Below, one piece after another: positions 18,199 through 27,832 of a stretch of DNA of 64,000 bases (position 1 is the first letter of the stretch; every line of letters begins with the position of its first letter). Below the pieces are notes generated by a model. It did no database searches. It saw only the letters and a program-made list of their open reading frames with translations, and was not told the origin of the DNA. The translations under genes and the position numbers were made by a program. The stretch is from Thermococcus gammatolerans EJ3 (GTDB lineage Archaea; Methanobacteriota_B; Thermococci; Thermococcales; Thermococcaceae), in NCBI RefSeq assembly GCF_000022365.1, contig NC_012804.1, positions 310,001 through 374,000 on the forward strand, written 5' to 3'.

Positions 18199-19367
18199 TC
18201 ACCACCCTCCTTGCGTTCCAGGTACAGCCTCCTGAGGTAGTACGTCAGGGGATTCTTGATGCCCCTGCAGTACTTGTCCGGTTTGCACAGTGCGGGTGCG
18301 TTCGCCCTTATTTTGTCGCAGTTCGGTGGAAAGTACCACGTTGAATTTCCGCTGTCTTCGAGGCTCGGTCTCTCCGTAAAACCGAATCCCAAGTGGTACC
18401 AGATGTTCTTGATCTCGTTCGGCTGGTCCTCAAAAAGGGGTGGCTTACAGCGGTTTCCTGCCTCGATGATGAGGGGGAGTATCTCCCGCTCGATGATGCT
18501 CAGATCCCCAATGCAGTCCTTAATCCTGACGTTCCTCCGAGGGGGGTTTGGGCATATACGGGCGTAGCTGAGAAAGCTCGTGAGGAGAACCGTTATGGCG
18601 TAGTTCCTCATTCCGCTGCTGACGCCGGAGAGTGCCTTCTTAATACAGGGCGGAAATAGATCAGGCCGAAGGGGCTGAGAGCCTGTCGAACCTATGGCTT
18701 CTATCCTCTCCTTGAACTTCTCCCTTGCGATTTCGGCTAGCCTTTCCCTCAGGATTGAGTAGAACTCCGGGAGATCATCCCTGACGTCGTAGAGAACGTT
18801 TACGGCCCGTTCCAAGTTTTTCTCAAAGGCCTTTGTCCACAGGCTGAGGACTTCCTCCCTGCGGAGATAGGCCCAGCTGTTCCTTATGTAGACGTCCTTC
18901 AGGCTCCCCTCCCAGAGGGGAATGAAGTGCCTCAGCCACATCTTGTACTCTATCCGCAGTCTCTTCCGCTCTTCTTCTCCAAGCTCGCGGTACCTGCTCT
19001 TTTCAAGGATCATGCGGTCTTTTTCCGGGATCTCTCCATCGGAGACACTCTTGACTCGTAGCGAGATGTCCTCTAGAGTTTCAGCCTTTCTAAGTTTCGT
19101 CAGATATATCTCGGCGTTCTTGTCCCTGACGAGCTCCATCTCGAAACCGTACGGTGATAGTGCAAGCGCTCCAAGAAGGGCGTAAAAGGTCATCAGGTCC
19201 TTCCACTCCTCGGCGTTCAGAACGTTCTCGGGGGGTTTATTCTCCCACGTAACCCTCTCCAGAACCTCCTCCACGTCCACATACCCTGGAATCCTCTCAA
19301 GGAAGGCCTCGATTCCACCGAAGTCCTCAATGATTTTACGGGCCCTCCTCCCGAAGGGGTCGAGCAT
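18195..19367 (-). CDS. priL: DNA primase large subunit PriL
   Basis: This 390-residue regulatory subunit of archaeal primase follows a start at the ATG (MLDPFGRRARKI) at 19367. A GTG three codons upstream is less likely because GGTG then sits only 7 bases before this ATG. The N-terminal half is helical. The C-terminal domain has the cysteines expected for the [4Fe-4S] cluster, seen as CIKKALSG, CPNPPRRN, NRCKPPLF and the final FPPNCDKI...LCKPDKYC. It is the first gene of priL-priS-EamA. Confidence 0.93.
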   Translation of the reverse strand: MLDPFGRRARKIIEDFGGIEAFLERIPGYVDVEEVLERVTWENKPPENVLNAEEWKDLMTFYALLGALALSPYGFEMELVRDKNAEIYLTKLRKAETLEDISLRVKSVSDGEIPEKDRMILEKSRYRELGEEERKRLRIEYKMWLRHFIPLWEGSLKDVYIRNSWAYLRREEVLSLWTKAFEKNLERAVNVLYDVRDDLPEFYSILRERLAEIAREKFKERIEAIGSTGSQPLRPDLFPPCIKKALSGVSSGMRNYAITVLLTSFLSYARICPNPPRRNVRIKDCIGDLSIIEREILPLIIEAGNRCKPPLFEDQPNEIKNIWYHLGFGFTERPSLEDSGNSTWYFPPNCDKIRANAPALCKPDKYCRGIKNPLTYYLRRLYLERKEGGE

Positions 19368-19421
19368 TGATGGCACCAGGTAAATGTCGGGGCACTGTGA
19401 TAAAACCCTTTCGGGGAAAAG

Positions 19422-19432
19422 CTTAAATATCC
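19422..19432 (+). promoter_or_regulatory. TATA box of the ACT regulator gene
   Basis: GCTTAAATATCC lies about 40 bases before the ATG at 19468, with GAGGTGA in between. It lies in the divergent region shared with priL. Confidence 0.55.
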
Positions 19433-19467
19433 ATTTCTACCCACCTTTGAGTAAGAGGTGAACAAAA

Positions 19468-20058
19468 ATGATGCTGATACTCGAGGAGTACTTCAAAAAC
19501 TACCCTGCGAGGAGGAAGGTTGTGGAGTTCCTTTTCGAGAACGGTCTCTCCGTGAAGAACGGCAGGATATACCTCAGGAACGTGGAGATCCCGATAAGTG
19601 AGCTCGCAAGGGTCATCGGTGTGAACAGGAAGATAATATACCACACGGTTGAATACATCGAGAAAACACCCGCTCTAAGGCTCATATTTGAGAAACTAAA
19701 CCCACTTCCAAGCCTTATCGACGTGGCACCTCTCATGGGATGGGAGGTGCTTGAGATCGAACTCGACAAGGAGAGGTACATGGAAGGGTTCTACAGAGTC
19801 CTCAAACTCCTGCACGATCACAACGTCCCGGTGATGGAAGTCTTCAGCAGGAACCTCCGCGAGGAGCCGAGCAAGCTGTACATAGTCATAGATGGAACCC
19901 TGCCGGTGGATGCCTTCGTTAAAATCAAAGAAACAGAAGGCTTTAGAAGGCTGATCATAAGAACGCCTGAAAAGGACAAGACGAAATTCGTGTGTGAGTA
20001 CTGCGAGGTGGAGTACTGCCCCAAGAGGGCATTGCTTGAGCGTCTCTCTACCCGATGA
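19468..20058 (+). CDS. Predicted amino-acid metabolism regulator with ACT domain (COG2150-like)
   Basis: This 196-residue protein has an N-terminal winged-helix region ([16 protein letters not shown], then [19 protein letters not shown]). An ACT-like ligand domain follows at about 85-170 ([31 protein letters not shown]). A C-terminal [13 protein letters not shown] has three closely spaced cysteines that may bind metal. The family is described as a predicted regulator of amino-acid metabolism. The target is unknown. Its end overlaps the convergent acylphosphatase gene by 11 bases. Confidence 0.8.
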   Translation: MMLILEEYFKNYPARRKVVEFLFENGLSVKNGRIYLRNVEIPISELARVIGVNRKIIYHTVEYIEKTPALRLIFEKLNPLPSLIDVAPLMGWEVLEIELDKERYMEGFYRVLKLLHDHNVPVMEVFSRNLREEPSKLYIVIDGTLPVDAFVKIKETEGFRRLIIRTPEKDKTKFVCEYCEVEYCPKRALLERLSTR

Positions 20059-20323
20059 CCTTGAAACCCTCGAGCCCTTCCGGTTCTTCCCACTTTACCT
20101 CAACGCGGGTCACCCTTGCCAGTGGCGGTCCTTGATGGGCCCATCCTATTAATGCCTCGACCCTTTCCTCGTCCCCTTCAACGACTGCCTCAACGCTTCC
20201 GTCGGGCAGGTTCCTCACCCATCCTGCTAAGCCGAGCTTTCTGGCCTCCCTCTGCATACTCCAGCGGAAGCCCACACCCTGAACGCGTCCGTATATTCTT
20301 AGGTGCGCCCTAACCTTCCTCAT
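20048..20323 (-). CDS. acyP: Acylphosphatase
   Basis: This 91-residue enzyme hydrolyses acyl phosphates. The catalytic Arg20 is in GRVQGVGFR and Asn38 is in [12 protein letters not shown]. The length is typical. It is divergent from cutA across a 71-base region. Confidence 0.95.
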   Translation of the reverse strand: MRKVRAHLRIYGRVQGVGFRWSMQREARKLGLAGWVRNLPDGSVEAVVEGDEERVEALIGWAHQGPPLARVTRVEVKWEEPEGLEGFKVIG

Positions 20324-20353
20324 GCACCATCCCGGGGGGATTTCTCCACAAGG

Positions 20354-20367
20354 GATTTAAGCTTTAC
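20354..20367. promoter_or_regulatory. Shared TATA region between acyP and cutA
   Basis: GATTTAAGCTTTAC reads as a TATA-like element on both strands (GATTTAAGC forward, GCTTAAATC reverse). It lies about 30 bases from the acyP ATG and about 35 bases from the cutA ATG, so one element may serve both genes. Confidence 0.45.
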
Positions 20368-20394
20368 CCGCTTACATACTTCCGGGGGTGTCTC

Positions 20395-20709
20395 ATGGAG
20401 GCGATATTCGTCTACACGACGTTTCCTGACTGGGAGAGTGCCAAAAGAATCACCAGGGAGCTGCTTGAGAGAAAGTTGATCGTCTGCGCAAACCTCAGGG
20501 AACACCACTCCATGTACTTTTGGGAGGGGAAGATCGAGGAAGGCACTGAGATCGGGGCGATCCTTAAAACTGATGTGAGCAAGTGGAAGGAACTCAAAAA
20601 CACGCTCAGGGAGCTCCACCCCTACGAGATCCCTATGATAGCGAGGATCGATCTCGATAAGCTCAACAGAGAGTACTCAGAATGGATGGAGAAGGTGCTC
20701 TTTGGATGA
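20395..20709 (+). CDS. cutA: CutA family protein
   Basis: This 104-residue trimeric ferredoxin-like fold protein was first linked to divalent-cation tolerance. Characteristic segments are [38 protein letters not shown] and [19 protein letters not shown] precedes the ATG. The stop overlaps the next start as ATGA. Confidence 0.93.
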   Translation: MEAIFVYTTFPDWESAKRITRELLERKLIVCANLREHHSMYFWEGKIEEGTEIGAILKTDVSKWKELKNTLRELHPYEIPMIARIDLDKLNREYSEWMEKVLFG

Positions 20710-21293
20710 TCCGGAAAGTCAAACCCGAGATACGCGTCGTTGGCTTCGATGACGGGACTTTCTCCTTTTCTTCAAAGGTTGCCCACGGGAGGACGATCCT
20801 CGTAGGAGTCGTGATGAAGGGGGCTAGGGAAGTCGTCGGGGTTCTGAGCAGGTGGATAACGGTCGATGGAACAGACGCCACCGAGAAGCTGATCGACGCC
20901 GTTGTGAACTCCCGCTTCAAGGATCTGAGGGTGATTATGCTCAAGGGGGTCACCTACGGGGGTTTCAACATCGTTGACCTCGATAAACTCTACCTCGAGA
21001 CGGGCCTTCCCGTACTCGTCGTCATCAGGAAGAAACCCGATCTGAGGGCCATGGAGGCAGCTCTCAGAAAGCATTTCCCGGACTGGAGGGAGAGATTTGA
21101 AGTCCTCAGGAGGGCACCCCCGCTCTTCGAGCTCATCCCCGGAAAGCTCTACCTTCAGACCGTTGGGCTCTCCCCCGAAACTGCGGCCGAGATCGTGAGA
21201 ACGACGACGAAGACCGGTTTGATACCGGAACCTCTGAGGCTGGCCCATATGATAGCCTCGGCCGTTATGACGGGTGAAAGCACGAAGGAGTAG
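20706..21293 (+). CDS. DUF99 (UPF0215) family protein
   Basis: This 195-residue protein's start at 20706 forms an ATGA overlap with the cutA stop. [12 protein letters not shown] and [16 protein letters not shown] fit the archaeal DUF99 family, a distant relative of endonuclease V (RNase H-like fold). The activity is unproven. Coupling with cutA implies co-expression only. Confidence 0.85.
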   Translation: MIRKVKPEIRVVGFDDGTFSFSSKVAHGRTILVGVVMKGAREVVGVLSRWITVDGTDATEKLIDAVVNSRFKDLRVIMLKGVTYGGFNIVDLDKLYLETGLPVLVVIRKKPDLRAMEAALRKHFPDWRERFEVLRRAPPLFELIPGKLYLQTVGLSPETAAEIVRTTTKTGLIPEPLRLAHMIASAVMTGESTKE

Positions 21294-21300
21294 GTTTATA
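21294..21300 (+). promoter_or_regulatory. TATA box of the putative C/D sRNA
   Basis: GGTTTATAAGG overlaps the end of the DUF99 gene and sits about 27 bases before the predicted sRNA 5' end, the correct archaeal spacing. Confidence 0.5.
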
Positions 21301-21323
21301 AGGCAGGAAAAAGAGGAAGCAAC

Positions 21324-21384
21324 GACCGATGATGGCAACAGGGTAGCTACCGAGCGATGAGGAAGCCGTTCCAGTCTGAGGTCA
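21324..21384 (+). ncRNA. Probable C/D box guide sRNA
   Basis: A segment of about 60 nt has the layout of archaeal dual-guide C/D RNAs. A C-like box (GATGATG, 21328-21334) is followed by a 15-nt spacer, a D'-like CCGA (21350-21353) and a C'-like CGATGAG (21355-21361). A 14-nt spacer then leads to a perfect D box CTGA (21376-21379). The two spacers would guide 2'-O-methylation. I did not identify targets with confidence. The 3' end touches the uspA stop. Confidence 0.6.
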
Positions 21385-22227
21385 ATCACATGGAACGAGA
21401 AGGACAGGGATCTTTGAGTCCCGCATGACCCTCTCCGCTGTGCTACCGAGGATCAAATCCTTGAGGAAGCTCCTGCCCTTCTTGCCTATTACGATAATGG
21501 TTGCTTTCTTGGCCAGGGCGGTTCCTATTATGGCCTGACTCGCGGTCCCCACCATCACTTCAAGCTCGAATTCGGCTTTAATTCCCTTTGCAGTCTTCTC
21601 AAGGTTCTTTCTGGCTATCTCGATGTTGTGCTCGAGTTCGTCTATGCCCCCGTAGTCCACAGAGTGGAGAAGTATTCCCGACTCTATCAGCTCTTCGAAC
21701 TTCTTCACCGTCTTCACGATCCTGATTGAACATTTTGAGAAATCCAGGGCAACGAGGGGCCTGCTGAAGATCCCCGAGCACGATGGAAAAGTTGGCAGAA
21801 TCTCTTCCTCTTTTTTCTCATATTTCAGGAGTAGAACCGGCTTCTTCGTGGCTCTGGCGAGGTTTGAGGCAGTGCTTCCCAGGAACATTCTCCTCCAGAT
21901 GTTCTCCCCGGTGGTGGGAGTCACTATGAGATCTATTCCCTTGCCGCTGGCGTACTCTGCTATCTCAAGTGACGGGATTCCGATCGAGACGTACGTCACT
22001 ATCTCCGTTTCCGGAAACATGCCCTTGATATCCCCCTTCAGCTTCTCAAGCTTTTCTTCGTAAACCTCCTGCAATGAGAATGCCTCGACGTCAAGGGTGG
22101 TGATATCGAGAACATGGAGCAGATGAAGCTCTTTAACCCCGGGTCTCACTATCTCAGGCAGGCACTCTCTGAGGGCCTTGAGAGAAACCTCCGAAAAGTC
22201 CGTTGGGTAGAGAATTCTCTCGAACAT
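21382..22227 (-). CDS. Universal stress protein, tandem UspA domains
   Basis: This 281-residue cytoplasmic protein has two Usp domains, at about 1-140 and 150-281. The C-terminal one keeps the ATP-binding pattern GKKGRSFLKDLILGSTAERV. In the N-terminal one the first glycine-rich part is altered (PTTGENIWRRMFLGSTASNL). Probable role is nucleotide-dependent stress signalling. A TATA-like ACTAATAAGC lies about 35 bases upstream on the minus strand. Confidence 0.9.
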   Translation of the reverse strand: MFERILYPTDFSEVSLKALRECLPEIVRPGVKELHLLHVLDITTLDVEAFSLQEVYEEKLEKLKGDIKGMFPETEIVTYVSIGIPSLEIAEYASGKGIDLIVTPTTGENIWRRMFLGSTASNLARATKKPVLLLKYEKKEEEILPTFPSCSGIFSRPLVALDFSKCSIRIVKTVKKFEELIESGILLHSVDYGGIDELEHNIEIARKNLEKTAKGIKAEFELEVMVGTASQAIIGTALAKKATIIVIGKKGRSFLKDLILGSTAERVMRDSKIPVLLVPCD

Positions 22228-22328
22228 AACCTCACCCCGGTATTATGTTGTACCTTGATGCTTATTAGTGTTGCCCGATGACAGGAAAGCGTTATAACGT
22301 TCAGGTTCAAGTTTAAGCGGTGGTCGCT

Positions 22329-23525
22329 ATGGTTAAGAGGGTTCACATTTTCGACTGGCATAAGGAGCACGCCAAGAAAGTTGAAGAATTTGCGGGCTGG
22401 GAGATGCCCATCTGGTATTCAAGCATAAAGGAGGAGCATCTGGCGGTTAGAAACGGCGTTGGCATCTTCGACGTCTCTCACATGGGGGAGTTCATCTTTC
22501 GCGGTAAAGATGCTCTGGAGTTTCTCCAGTACGTCACTACCAATGACATAAGCAAACCCCCCGCGATAAGCGGAACCTACACGCTCGTTCTCAACGAAAG
22601 GGGAGCGGTTAAGGACGAAACCCTTGTCTTCAACCTCGGGAACGATACCTACATGATGGTCTGCGATAGCGATGCCTTCGAGAAACTCGAGGCCTGGTTC
22701 AACGCCATAAAGCGCGGAATCGAAAAGTTCGGAAGCATAGACCTTGAGATTGAGAATAAGACCTACGACATGGCTATGTTCTCAGTCCAGGGCCCGAAGG
22801 CAAGGGATCTCGCGAAGGATCTCTTCGGAATCGATATCAACGACCTCTGGTGGTTCCAGGCCAAAGAAGTCGAGCTCGACGGGATCAAGATGCTCCTTTC
22901 GAGGAGCGGCTACACCGGCGAGAACGGTTGGGAGGTCTACTTCGAAGATAAGAACCCCTACCACCCCAATCCTGAGAAGAGGGGTAGACCAGAGAAAGCC
23001 CTGCACGTCTGGGAGAGAATCCTTGAAGAGGGTGAGAAGTACGGCATAAAGCCTGCCGGACTAGGTGCTCGCGATACTCTCAGGCTTGAGGCTGGCTACA
23101 CCCTCTACGGCAACGAGACGAAAGAGTTACAGCTCCTCAGCACCGACATCGACGAGGTTACCCCGCTCCAGGCCAACCTCGACTTCGCCATCTTCTGGGA
23201 CAAGGAGTTCATCGGTAAGGAGGCACTCCTCAAGCAGAAGGAAAGGGGCTTGGGCAGGAAGATGGTACACTTCAAGATGGTTGATAGGGGAATCCCAAGG
23301 GAGGGCTACAAGGTTCTTGCCAACGGAGAGGTGATCGGTGAGGTCACGAGCGGAACACTCTCGCCTCTCCTCGGAATCGGTATCGGAATAGCTTTCGTCA
23401 AGGAGGAATACGCCAAGCCAGGCCTCGAAATCGAGGTGGAAATCAGGGGCAAGCCCAAGAGGGCCGTAACAGTTTCCCCGCCGTTCTACGACCCCAAGAA
23501 GTATGGTGCCTTCAGGGAGGAGTGA
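22329..23525 (+). CDS. gcvT: Aminomethyltransferase, glycine cleavage T protein
   Basis: This 398-residue enzyme moves the methylene group from the lipoyl-H protein to tetrahydrofolate or an archaeal pterin. [32 protein letters not shown] and [15 protein letters not shown] are diagnostic, and [18 protein letters not shown] holds the substrate-binding region. The ATG at 22329 follows GCGGTGGT. A TATA-like GTTATAACG lies at 22291. Confidence 0.95.
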   Translation: MVKRVHIFDWHKEHAKKVEEFAGWEMPIWYSSIKEEHLAVRNGVGIFDVSHMGEFIFRGKDALEFLQYVTTNDISKPPAISGTYTLVLNERGAVKDETLVFNLGNDTYMMVCDSDAFEKLEAWFNAIKRGIEKFGSIDLEIENKTYDMAMFSVQGPKARDLAKDLFGIDINDLWWFQAKEVELDGIKMLLSRSGYTGENGWEVYFEDKNPYHPNPEKRGRPEKALHVWERILEEGEKYGIKPAGLGARDTLRLEAGYTLYGNETKELQLLSTDIDEVTPLQANLDFAIFWDKEFIGKEALLKQKERGLGRKMVHFKMVDRGIPREGYKVLANGEVIGEVTSGTLSPLLGIGIGIAFVKEEYAKPGLEIEVEIRGKPKRAVTVSPPFYDPKKYGAFREE

Positions 23526-23527
23526 AG

Positions 23528-23534
23528 TTTTTAT
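23528..23534 (+). promoter_or_regulatory. TATA box implying leaderless EamA transcript
   Basis: TTTTTAT lies about 27 bases before the ATG at 23558. This places transcription start at or next to the start codon. It argues against the longer frame that begins inside the box at 23522. Confidence 0.6.
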
Positions 23535-23557
23535 TCCATCTCTCCCTATTCTTTCCT

Positions 23558-24379
23558 ATGTCCAGGAAACACGAGATTGGAGCCGTTCTCCTCTGGTCAA
23601 CCGTTGCTTCGGCCTTCAAGCTTTCACTACGGTACATGAGTCCCATACAGCTTCTCTTCTGGGCTTTCCTGACGTCGTTCCTCCTCTATGGAGTCCTCCA
23701 TCTCCGGAGCTTTAGGTTCTCCAGAGAAAACCTCCGCTCGGCTTACCTCGGTTTTGCTCTTCTCCTCTACTACACCGTTCTCTTCTCGGCTTACGACCTT
23801 CTGCCGGCTCAGGAGGCGCAGGCGCTCAACTACACGTGGCCTCTGGCACTCGTTCTTTTGTCTGTGCCCCTGTTGGAAAGAAAACTTGCCCCGGACACCT
23901 TATTGGGCCTTTTCCTTGGATTTCTAGGCGCCCTTATCGTCGCTACCAGGGGCAGACCTCTTTCCCTCGGCTTCTCAAATCCAGTTGGAGACATCCTCGG
24001 TCTTGGAAGCGCTTTAATCTGGGCCATATACTGGCTTCTGAACGTCAGGGACGAGAGGAAGCTTGAGGAGAAGATGTTCTGGAACTTCACCTTTGCCCTC
24101 CTTTACTCTGTCCCGCTGATGCTCTTTGCGGGCTTTTCTCTGCCTTCCCCGAAGGGTCTCGCCGGTGCGGTTTACGTTGGCCTCTTTGAAATGGGCGTTA
24201 CTTACCTCCTCTGGTACAGGGCTGTTGAGAGCGACGTTGCCTTTGCCTCGAACCTTGTATACTTGGTTCCGTTCCTGAGTCTGCTTTTTATTTCCATAGT
24301 CTTGGGTGAGATGATAGAAACTACAACGGTTCTCGGTTTGGTTTTGATAGTGGTGGGAATCCTTCTCGGGCAGAGATGA
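23558..24379 (+). CDS. DMT/EamA-family transporter
   Basis: This is a 273-residue ten-helix EamA protein and the third paralogue in the window. The start at MSRKHEIGAVLLWSTVASAFKLSLRY is set by the leaderless promoter spacing. The second repeat contains YLLWYRAVESDVAFASNLVYLVPFLSLLFISIVLGE. The substrate is unknown. Confidence 0.88.
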   Translation: MSRKHEIGAVLLWSTVASAFKLSLRYMSPIQLLFWAFLTSFLLYGVLHLRSFRFSRENLRSAYLGFALLLYYTVLFSAYDLLPAQEAQALNYTWPLALVLLSVPLLERKLAPDTLLGLFLGFLGALIVATRGRPLSLGFSNPVGDILGLGSALIWAIYWLLNVRDERKLEEKMFWNFTFALLYSVPLMLFAGFSLPSPKGLAGAVYVGLFEMGVTYLLWYRAVESDVAFASNLVYLVPFLSLLFISIVLGEMIETTTVLGLVLIVVGILLGQR

Positions 24380-24513
24380 GCGTTGACCTCTCAACAAAGC
24401 TATTTGAAACGCTCTCTCAATGGGGCAGCTAATTGAGAGTTCATGCCAAAATTTGCAATTTTTAGAGGGACATTTTATTCTTCCGCCGGAGCTTCCATCA
24501 GAAAGGGCTGTGA

Positions 24514-24591
24514 TGGTGCGGTGGCCGGGATTTGAACCCGGGTCACCGGCTTGGAAGGCCGGTGTCCTAGACCAGGCTAGACTACCACCGC
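24514..24591 (-). tRNA. tRNA-Gly (anticodon TCC), CCA encoded
   Basis: The reverse strand folds as acceptor GCGGTGG/CCACCGC, anticodon stem CCGGC/GCCGG with loop CTTCCAA (anticodon TCC), and T-loop TTCAAAT. Discriminator A is followed by a genomic CCA. There is no intron. It lies 8 bases downstream of tRNA-Phe. Confidence 0.96.
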
Positions 24592-24599
24592 GCAGAAAG

Positions 24600-24676
24600 T
24601 GGTGGGGCGAGGGGGATTTGAACCCCCGACACCCGGATCTTCAGTCCGGCGCTCTCCCAGGCTGAGCTACCGCCCC
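24600..24676 (-). tRNA. tRNA-Phe (anticodon GAA), CCA encoded
   Basis: The reverse strand has acceptor GGGGCGG/TCGCCCC (one G-U pair), D-arm AGCTCAG, anticodon stem CCGGA/TCCGG with loop CTGAAGA (anticodon GAA), and T-loop TTCAAAT. A73 is followed by a genomic CCA. It is the first of the two-tRNA transcript. Confidence 0.95.
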
Positions 24677-24703
24677 ACGCCCAAAGATAAGAGCTTGGAG
24701 GGG

Positions 24704-24713
24704 ATTTATAAAT
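24704..24713 (-). promoter_or_regulatory. TATA box of the tRNA-Phe/tRNA-Gly transcript
   Basis: The palindromic ATTTATAAAT sits 28 bases before the mature 5' end of tRNA-Phe on the minus strand. Rapid transcription start just ahead of the tRNA is expected. Confidence 0.65.
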
Positions 24714-24766
24714 CTTGCGGTGGTGAGGTGATGCTACCCTTCGTTAGAGGACTTAGAGTTTGGGGC

Positions 24767-25015
24767 CTATTTTTTGAAAAGAACTTTCAGCTCCCTTTTA
24801 TACATGCCCCAGTTCAGCCCGAAGTGGACTATTATCAGCGCGTTCATCAGCGGCCCTAGGACGTTTCTGATCCTGAAGAGCTGATTCTTGTTCATACCAA
24901 GGAACGAATGACCAGTTTTGCTGGTGTAGAGCACCCCCATCATGATGAATAGAACGCCAAGGAACACCACAAGCAGAAGCGTTGAAAGAATGGCCCGTGC
25001 CTTCACAATGTTCAT
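24767..25015 (-). CDS. Small two-helix membrane protein
   Basis: This is an 82-residue protein. The ATG at 25015 is chosen because a strong GGAGGTGA precedes it by 5 bases, which rules out the longer frame. Helices lie at about 7-32 and 50-70. One His is within the second (ALIIVHFGLNWGMY), faintly like DUF4405/cytochrome-b-type small proteins. No function is claimed. Confidence 0.7.
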   Translation of the reverse strand: MNIVKARAILSTLLLVVFLGVLFIMMGVLYTSKTGHSFLGMNKNQLFRIRNVLGPLMNALIIVHFGLNWGMYKRELKVLFKK

Positions 25016-25077
25016 TTTTTTCACCTCCTGAGAATACACTTCACTCCATAAAAACGTTTGGAAAGAACAAATGCTGT

Positions 25078-25793
25078 TCAAATCCTCGGCTCGACGGCGT
25101 AAACGGTTCTGTCCTCTCCTATGCCCTCAATGAGACCGCGGTGCCTCCTGACACAGCTCTCGCACTGGCCGCAGTGTATCGGTTTCCCGTCCTCCGTGAA
25201 GCCCTTCGGCATGTAGCAGGAGTTTGAGTACTCGTACTTAGCGTTCAGCTCCTTCAAAAGCCGCGCTATGCCCCTCTTGTCGAGGTCTATGAGTGGGGCA
25301 ACAACCTTCACCTCGGCCATAGTCCCGTATTTTAGAGCCTCGTTCATCTTCTCGACGAACTCGGGGGTGTTATCCGGGAAGGTGACTCCTTCCTCAGCGT
25401 TGAAGCCGACTACTATGTCCCCGCCACCGAGGGCATCGAGGAGAGAAGCGGCAACGCTTATGAGAACGAGGTTCCTCGCTGGAACCCACACGCTCTTTGC
25501 GGTTTCCTGGGCAACGTTCTCGTCCTCAAGCTCCTTCACACTCACCCTTGGAGTCTCTCCTCCAACGAGCGTCGTTCCGCGAAGCTTTGAGAACTCCTCG
25601 AGGAAGTCGAGGCGAACTATCTTCAGCGGGACGTTCAGTTCCTTCGAGAAGAACTCCGCAACTCTGTTCGTAACGCGCTCCTCGTTGCTCCCGTAGTTGA
25701 TGACGAGCATCATAACCTCGTCGTAGTGCTTTTTTGCCCAGTATAGGCAGGCCGTGCTGTCAAGCCCTCCCGAAAACAGCACCACCGCGCGCT

Positions 25794-25797
<4 letters not shown>
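25078..25797 (-). CDS. queC: 7-cyano-7-deazaguanine synthase QueC
   Basis: This 239-residue PP-loop enzyme makes preQ0, the precursor of archaeosine in tRNA. The ATP loop is [18 protein letters not shown] zinc site is formed by Cys residues in NSCYMPKG and [13 protein letters not shown]. The ATG overlaps the stop of the upstream PIN gene by 4 bases, so a housekeeping tRNA-modification gene is translated behind a toxin-antitoxin pair. Confidence 0.95.
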
Positions 25798-26452
<655 letters not shown>

Positions 26453-26519
26453 TTTTTCTCCCATAAAGCTCTTCTGGCCAGAAGGAGTATGGGACAAAAC
26501 AGAATGCAGAAATAAAACT

Positions 26520-27422
26520 TCACTCAAGGGCGAGGCCAACTATCTCACTCACGCTGGAAAAGCCCTCACTTTCGAGGTAGGCTTTGATGCCCTCGTTGAT
26601 TTCCCTGAAAACCTTCCAGCCCCTGAGCGAGACCGCCGTCCCAATCTGGAGCGCCGATGCACCAGCCAGAAGAAACTCAACGGCGTCCTGCCACGTTGTT
26701 ATCCCGCCGATGCCTATCACTGGAATGTCAAGAACCTTCGCGAGGTCGTAAACCGCTCTGAGTGCGACGGGCTTAACGCCTGGCCCGGAGTATCCACCGA
26801 CGCGGTTGCTGAGGATTGGCCTCCTCGCGTAGATGTCAATGGCTATCGCCTTCAGCGTGTTTATCGCCGAGACTGCATCTGCACCGGCTTTCTCCGCCGC
26901 CAGACCGAGCTTTGTAATATCGTCTATGTTCGGCGTCAGCTTCGCGATAACCGGTCTGTCCGTCGCGTCCTTAACGGCTTTCACAACCTCATAGACGTTC
27001 TCCGGGTTCTGGCCGATTTCCATGCCATAGCCTTTAGCGTGGGGGCAGCTGAGGTTCAGCTCGAAGGCATCTGCCACGTCGCTCAGCTTTTCAGCTAAGA
27101 AGGCAAACTCCTCGGGCGTTCCGCCGAAGATTGAGACTATCAGCGGAAAGTCAAAGGTGTAGCCCTCAACCATCTCGAGGAAGCCCTTCCAGCCCGGGTT
27201 CGGCAGACCCATCGCGTTTATCAAACCACAGGGAAGTTCAACTATGGTGGGGTTGTCGTAGCCCTTCCTCGGCTCGATTCCGATTGATTTCGTAACGACT
27301 CCACCGGCACCTTCCTCGTGCGCTCGAATCCACTGCTCCGGGACCTTGTCGTTGATTCCCGATGCGAGAATGAGCGGGTTCTCGAAGCGTATTCCGAAAA
27401 GCTTGACCTCAAGGCTCGCCAT
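26520..27422 (-). CDS. pyrD: Dihydroorotate dehydrogenase, catalytic subunit (type 1B)
   Basis: This 300-residue FMN enzyme oxidises dihydroorotate to orotate. The motif NLSCPHAKGYG supplies Cys as the catalytic base, typical of the NAD-linked 1B class that works with PyrK. IGIGGITTWQDAVEFLLAGASALQIGTA forms the phosphate-binding end of the barrel. It stands alone, with the SRP RNA upstream. Its electron-transfer partner pyrK is at 1.3-2.0 kb. Confidence 0.95.
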   Translation of the reverse strand: MASLEVKLFGIRFENPLILASGINDKVPEQWIRAHEEGAGGVVTKSIGIEPRKGYDNPTIVELPCGLINAMGLPNPGWKGFLEMVEGYTFDFPLIVSIFGGTPEEFAFLAEKLSDVADAFELNLSCPHAKGYGMEIGQNPENVYEVVKAVKDATDRPVIAKLTPNIDDITKLGLAAEKAGADAVSAINTLKAIAIDIYARRPILSNRVGGYSGPGVKPVALRAVYDLAKVLDIPVIGIGGITTWQDAVEFLLAGASALQIGTAVSLRGWKVFREINEGIKAYLESEGFSSVSEIVGLALE

Positions 27423-27481
27423 CTTGACACCTCAAAGGCAAAAGGAGCGGTTTGCTATTAAGGTTTTTGTCAGAATTTTAG

Positions 27482-27802
27482 CGGCGGCGGGCGCGCCCGG
27501 GGGTGGGAACCCTCCGCCGCGCCCCTCCGCCGGGGCTCCCTCACCCCCGCTACCCCGGGAGCGCCGAACGTCCCGCCTACCGCTGCTCCCTTCCGGGCCT
27601 GGCGGGGTTCGGCGGGCAAAGGGCGTTAGCCCGGCCCTCCAGCCGGACCTCGCCCACCGCCGGCCCCCCGGGACGAGGGCTCATCGTTATACCCCGGCTT
27701 TGGGGCGCGGTTTTGGGAACCGCCCCCCGGGCTTCGGCCCCGGCATATCGGCGGTTTCCGGTTACAGGGGACGCCGAACCCCCCGGCCTAGCCCGCCGCC
27801 GG
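27482..27802 (-). ncRNA. ffs: SRP (7S) RNA
   Basis: This GC-rich RNA of about 320 nt on the minus strand is the scaffold of the signal recognition particle. The ends GGCGGCGGGC and GCCCGCCGCC pair as the long helix 5. The hallmark of helix 8, CCAGGCCCGGAAGGGAGCAGCGG, is present as shorter blocks CCAGGCCCGGAAGG and GAGCAGCGGTAGGCGG. An Alu-domain-like CCCCTGTAACCGG lies near the 5' end. Frames on either strand are chance. The ends are estimated from pairing. Confidence 0.93.
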
Positions 27803-27821
27803 GATTAGTTCTCCATCCCAG

Positions 27822-27832
27822 GTATATAAAGG
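27822..27832 (-). promoter_or_regulatory. TATA box of SRP RNA
   Basis: Minus-strand CTTTATATACC lies about 25 bases before the predicted RNA 5' end near 27802. Confidence 0.65.

Noticed and set aside
24420-24665. 81-codon frame across the tRNA region
   Set aside because: It translates through both tRNA genes antisense. The cloverleaf sequences explain the region.
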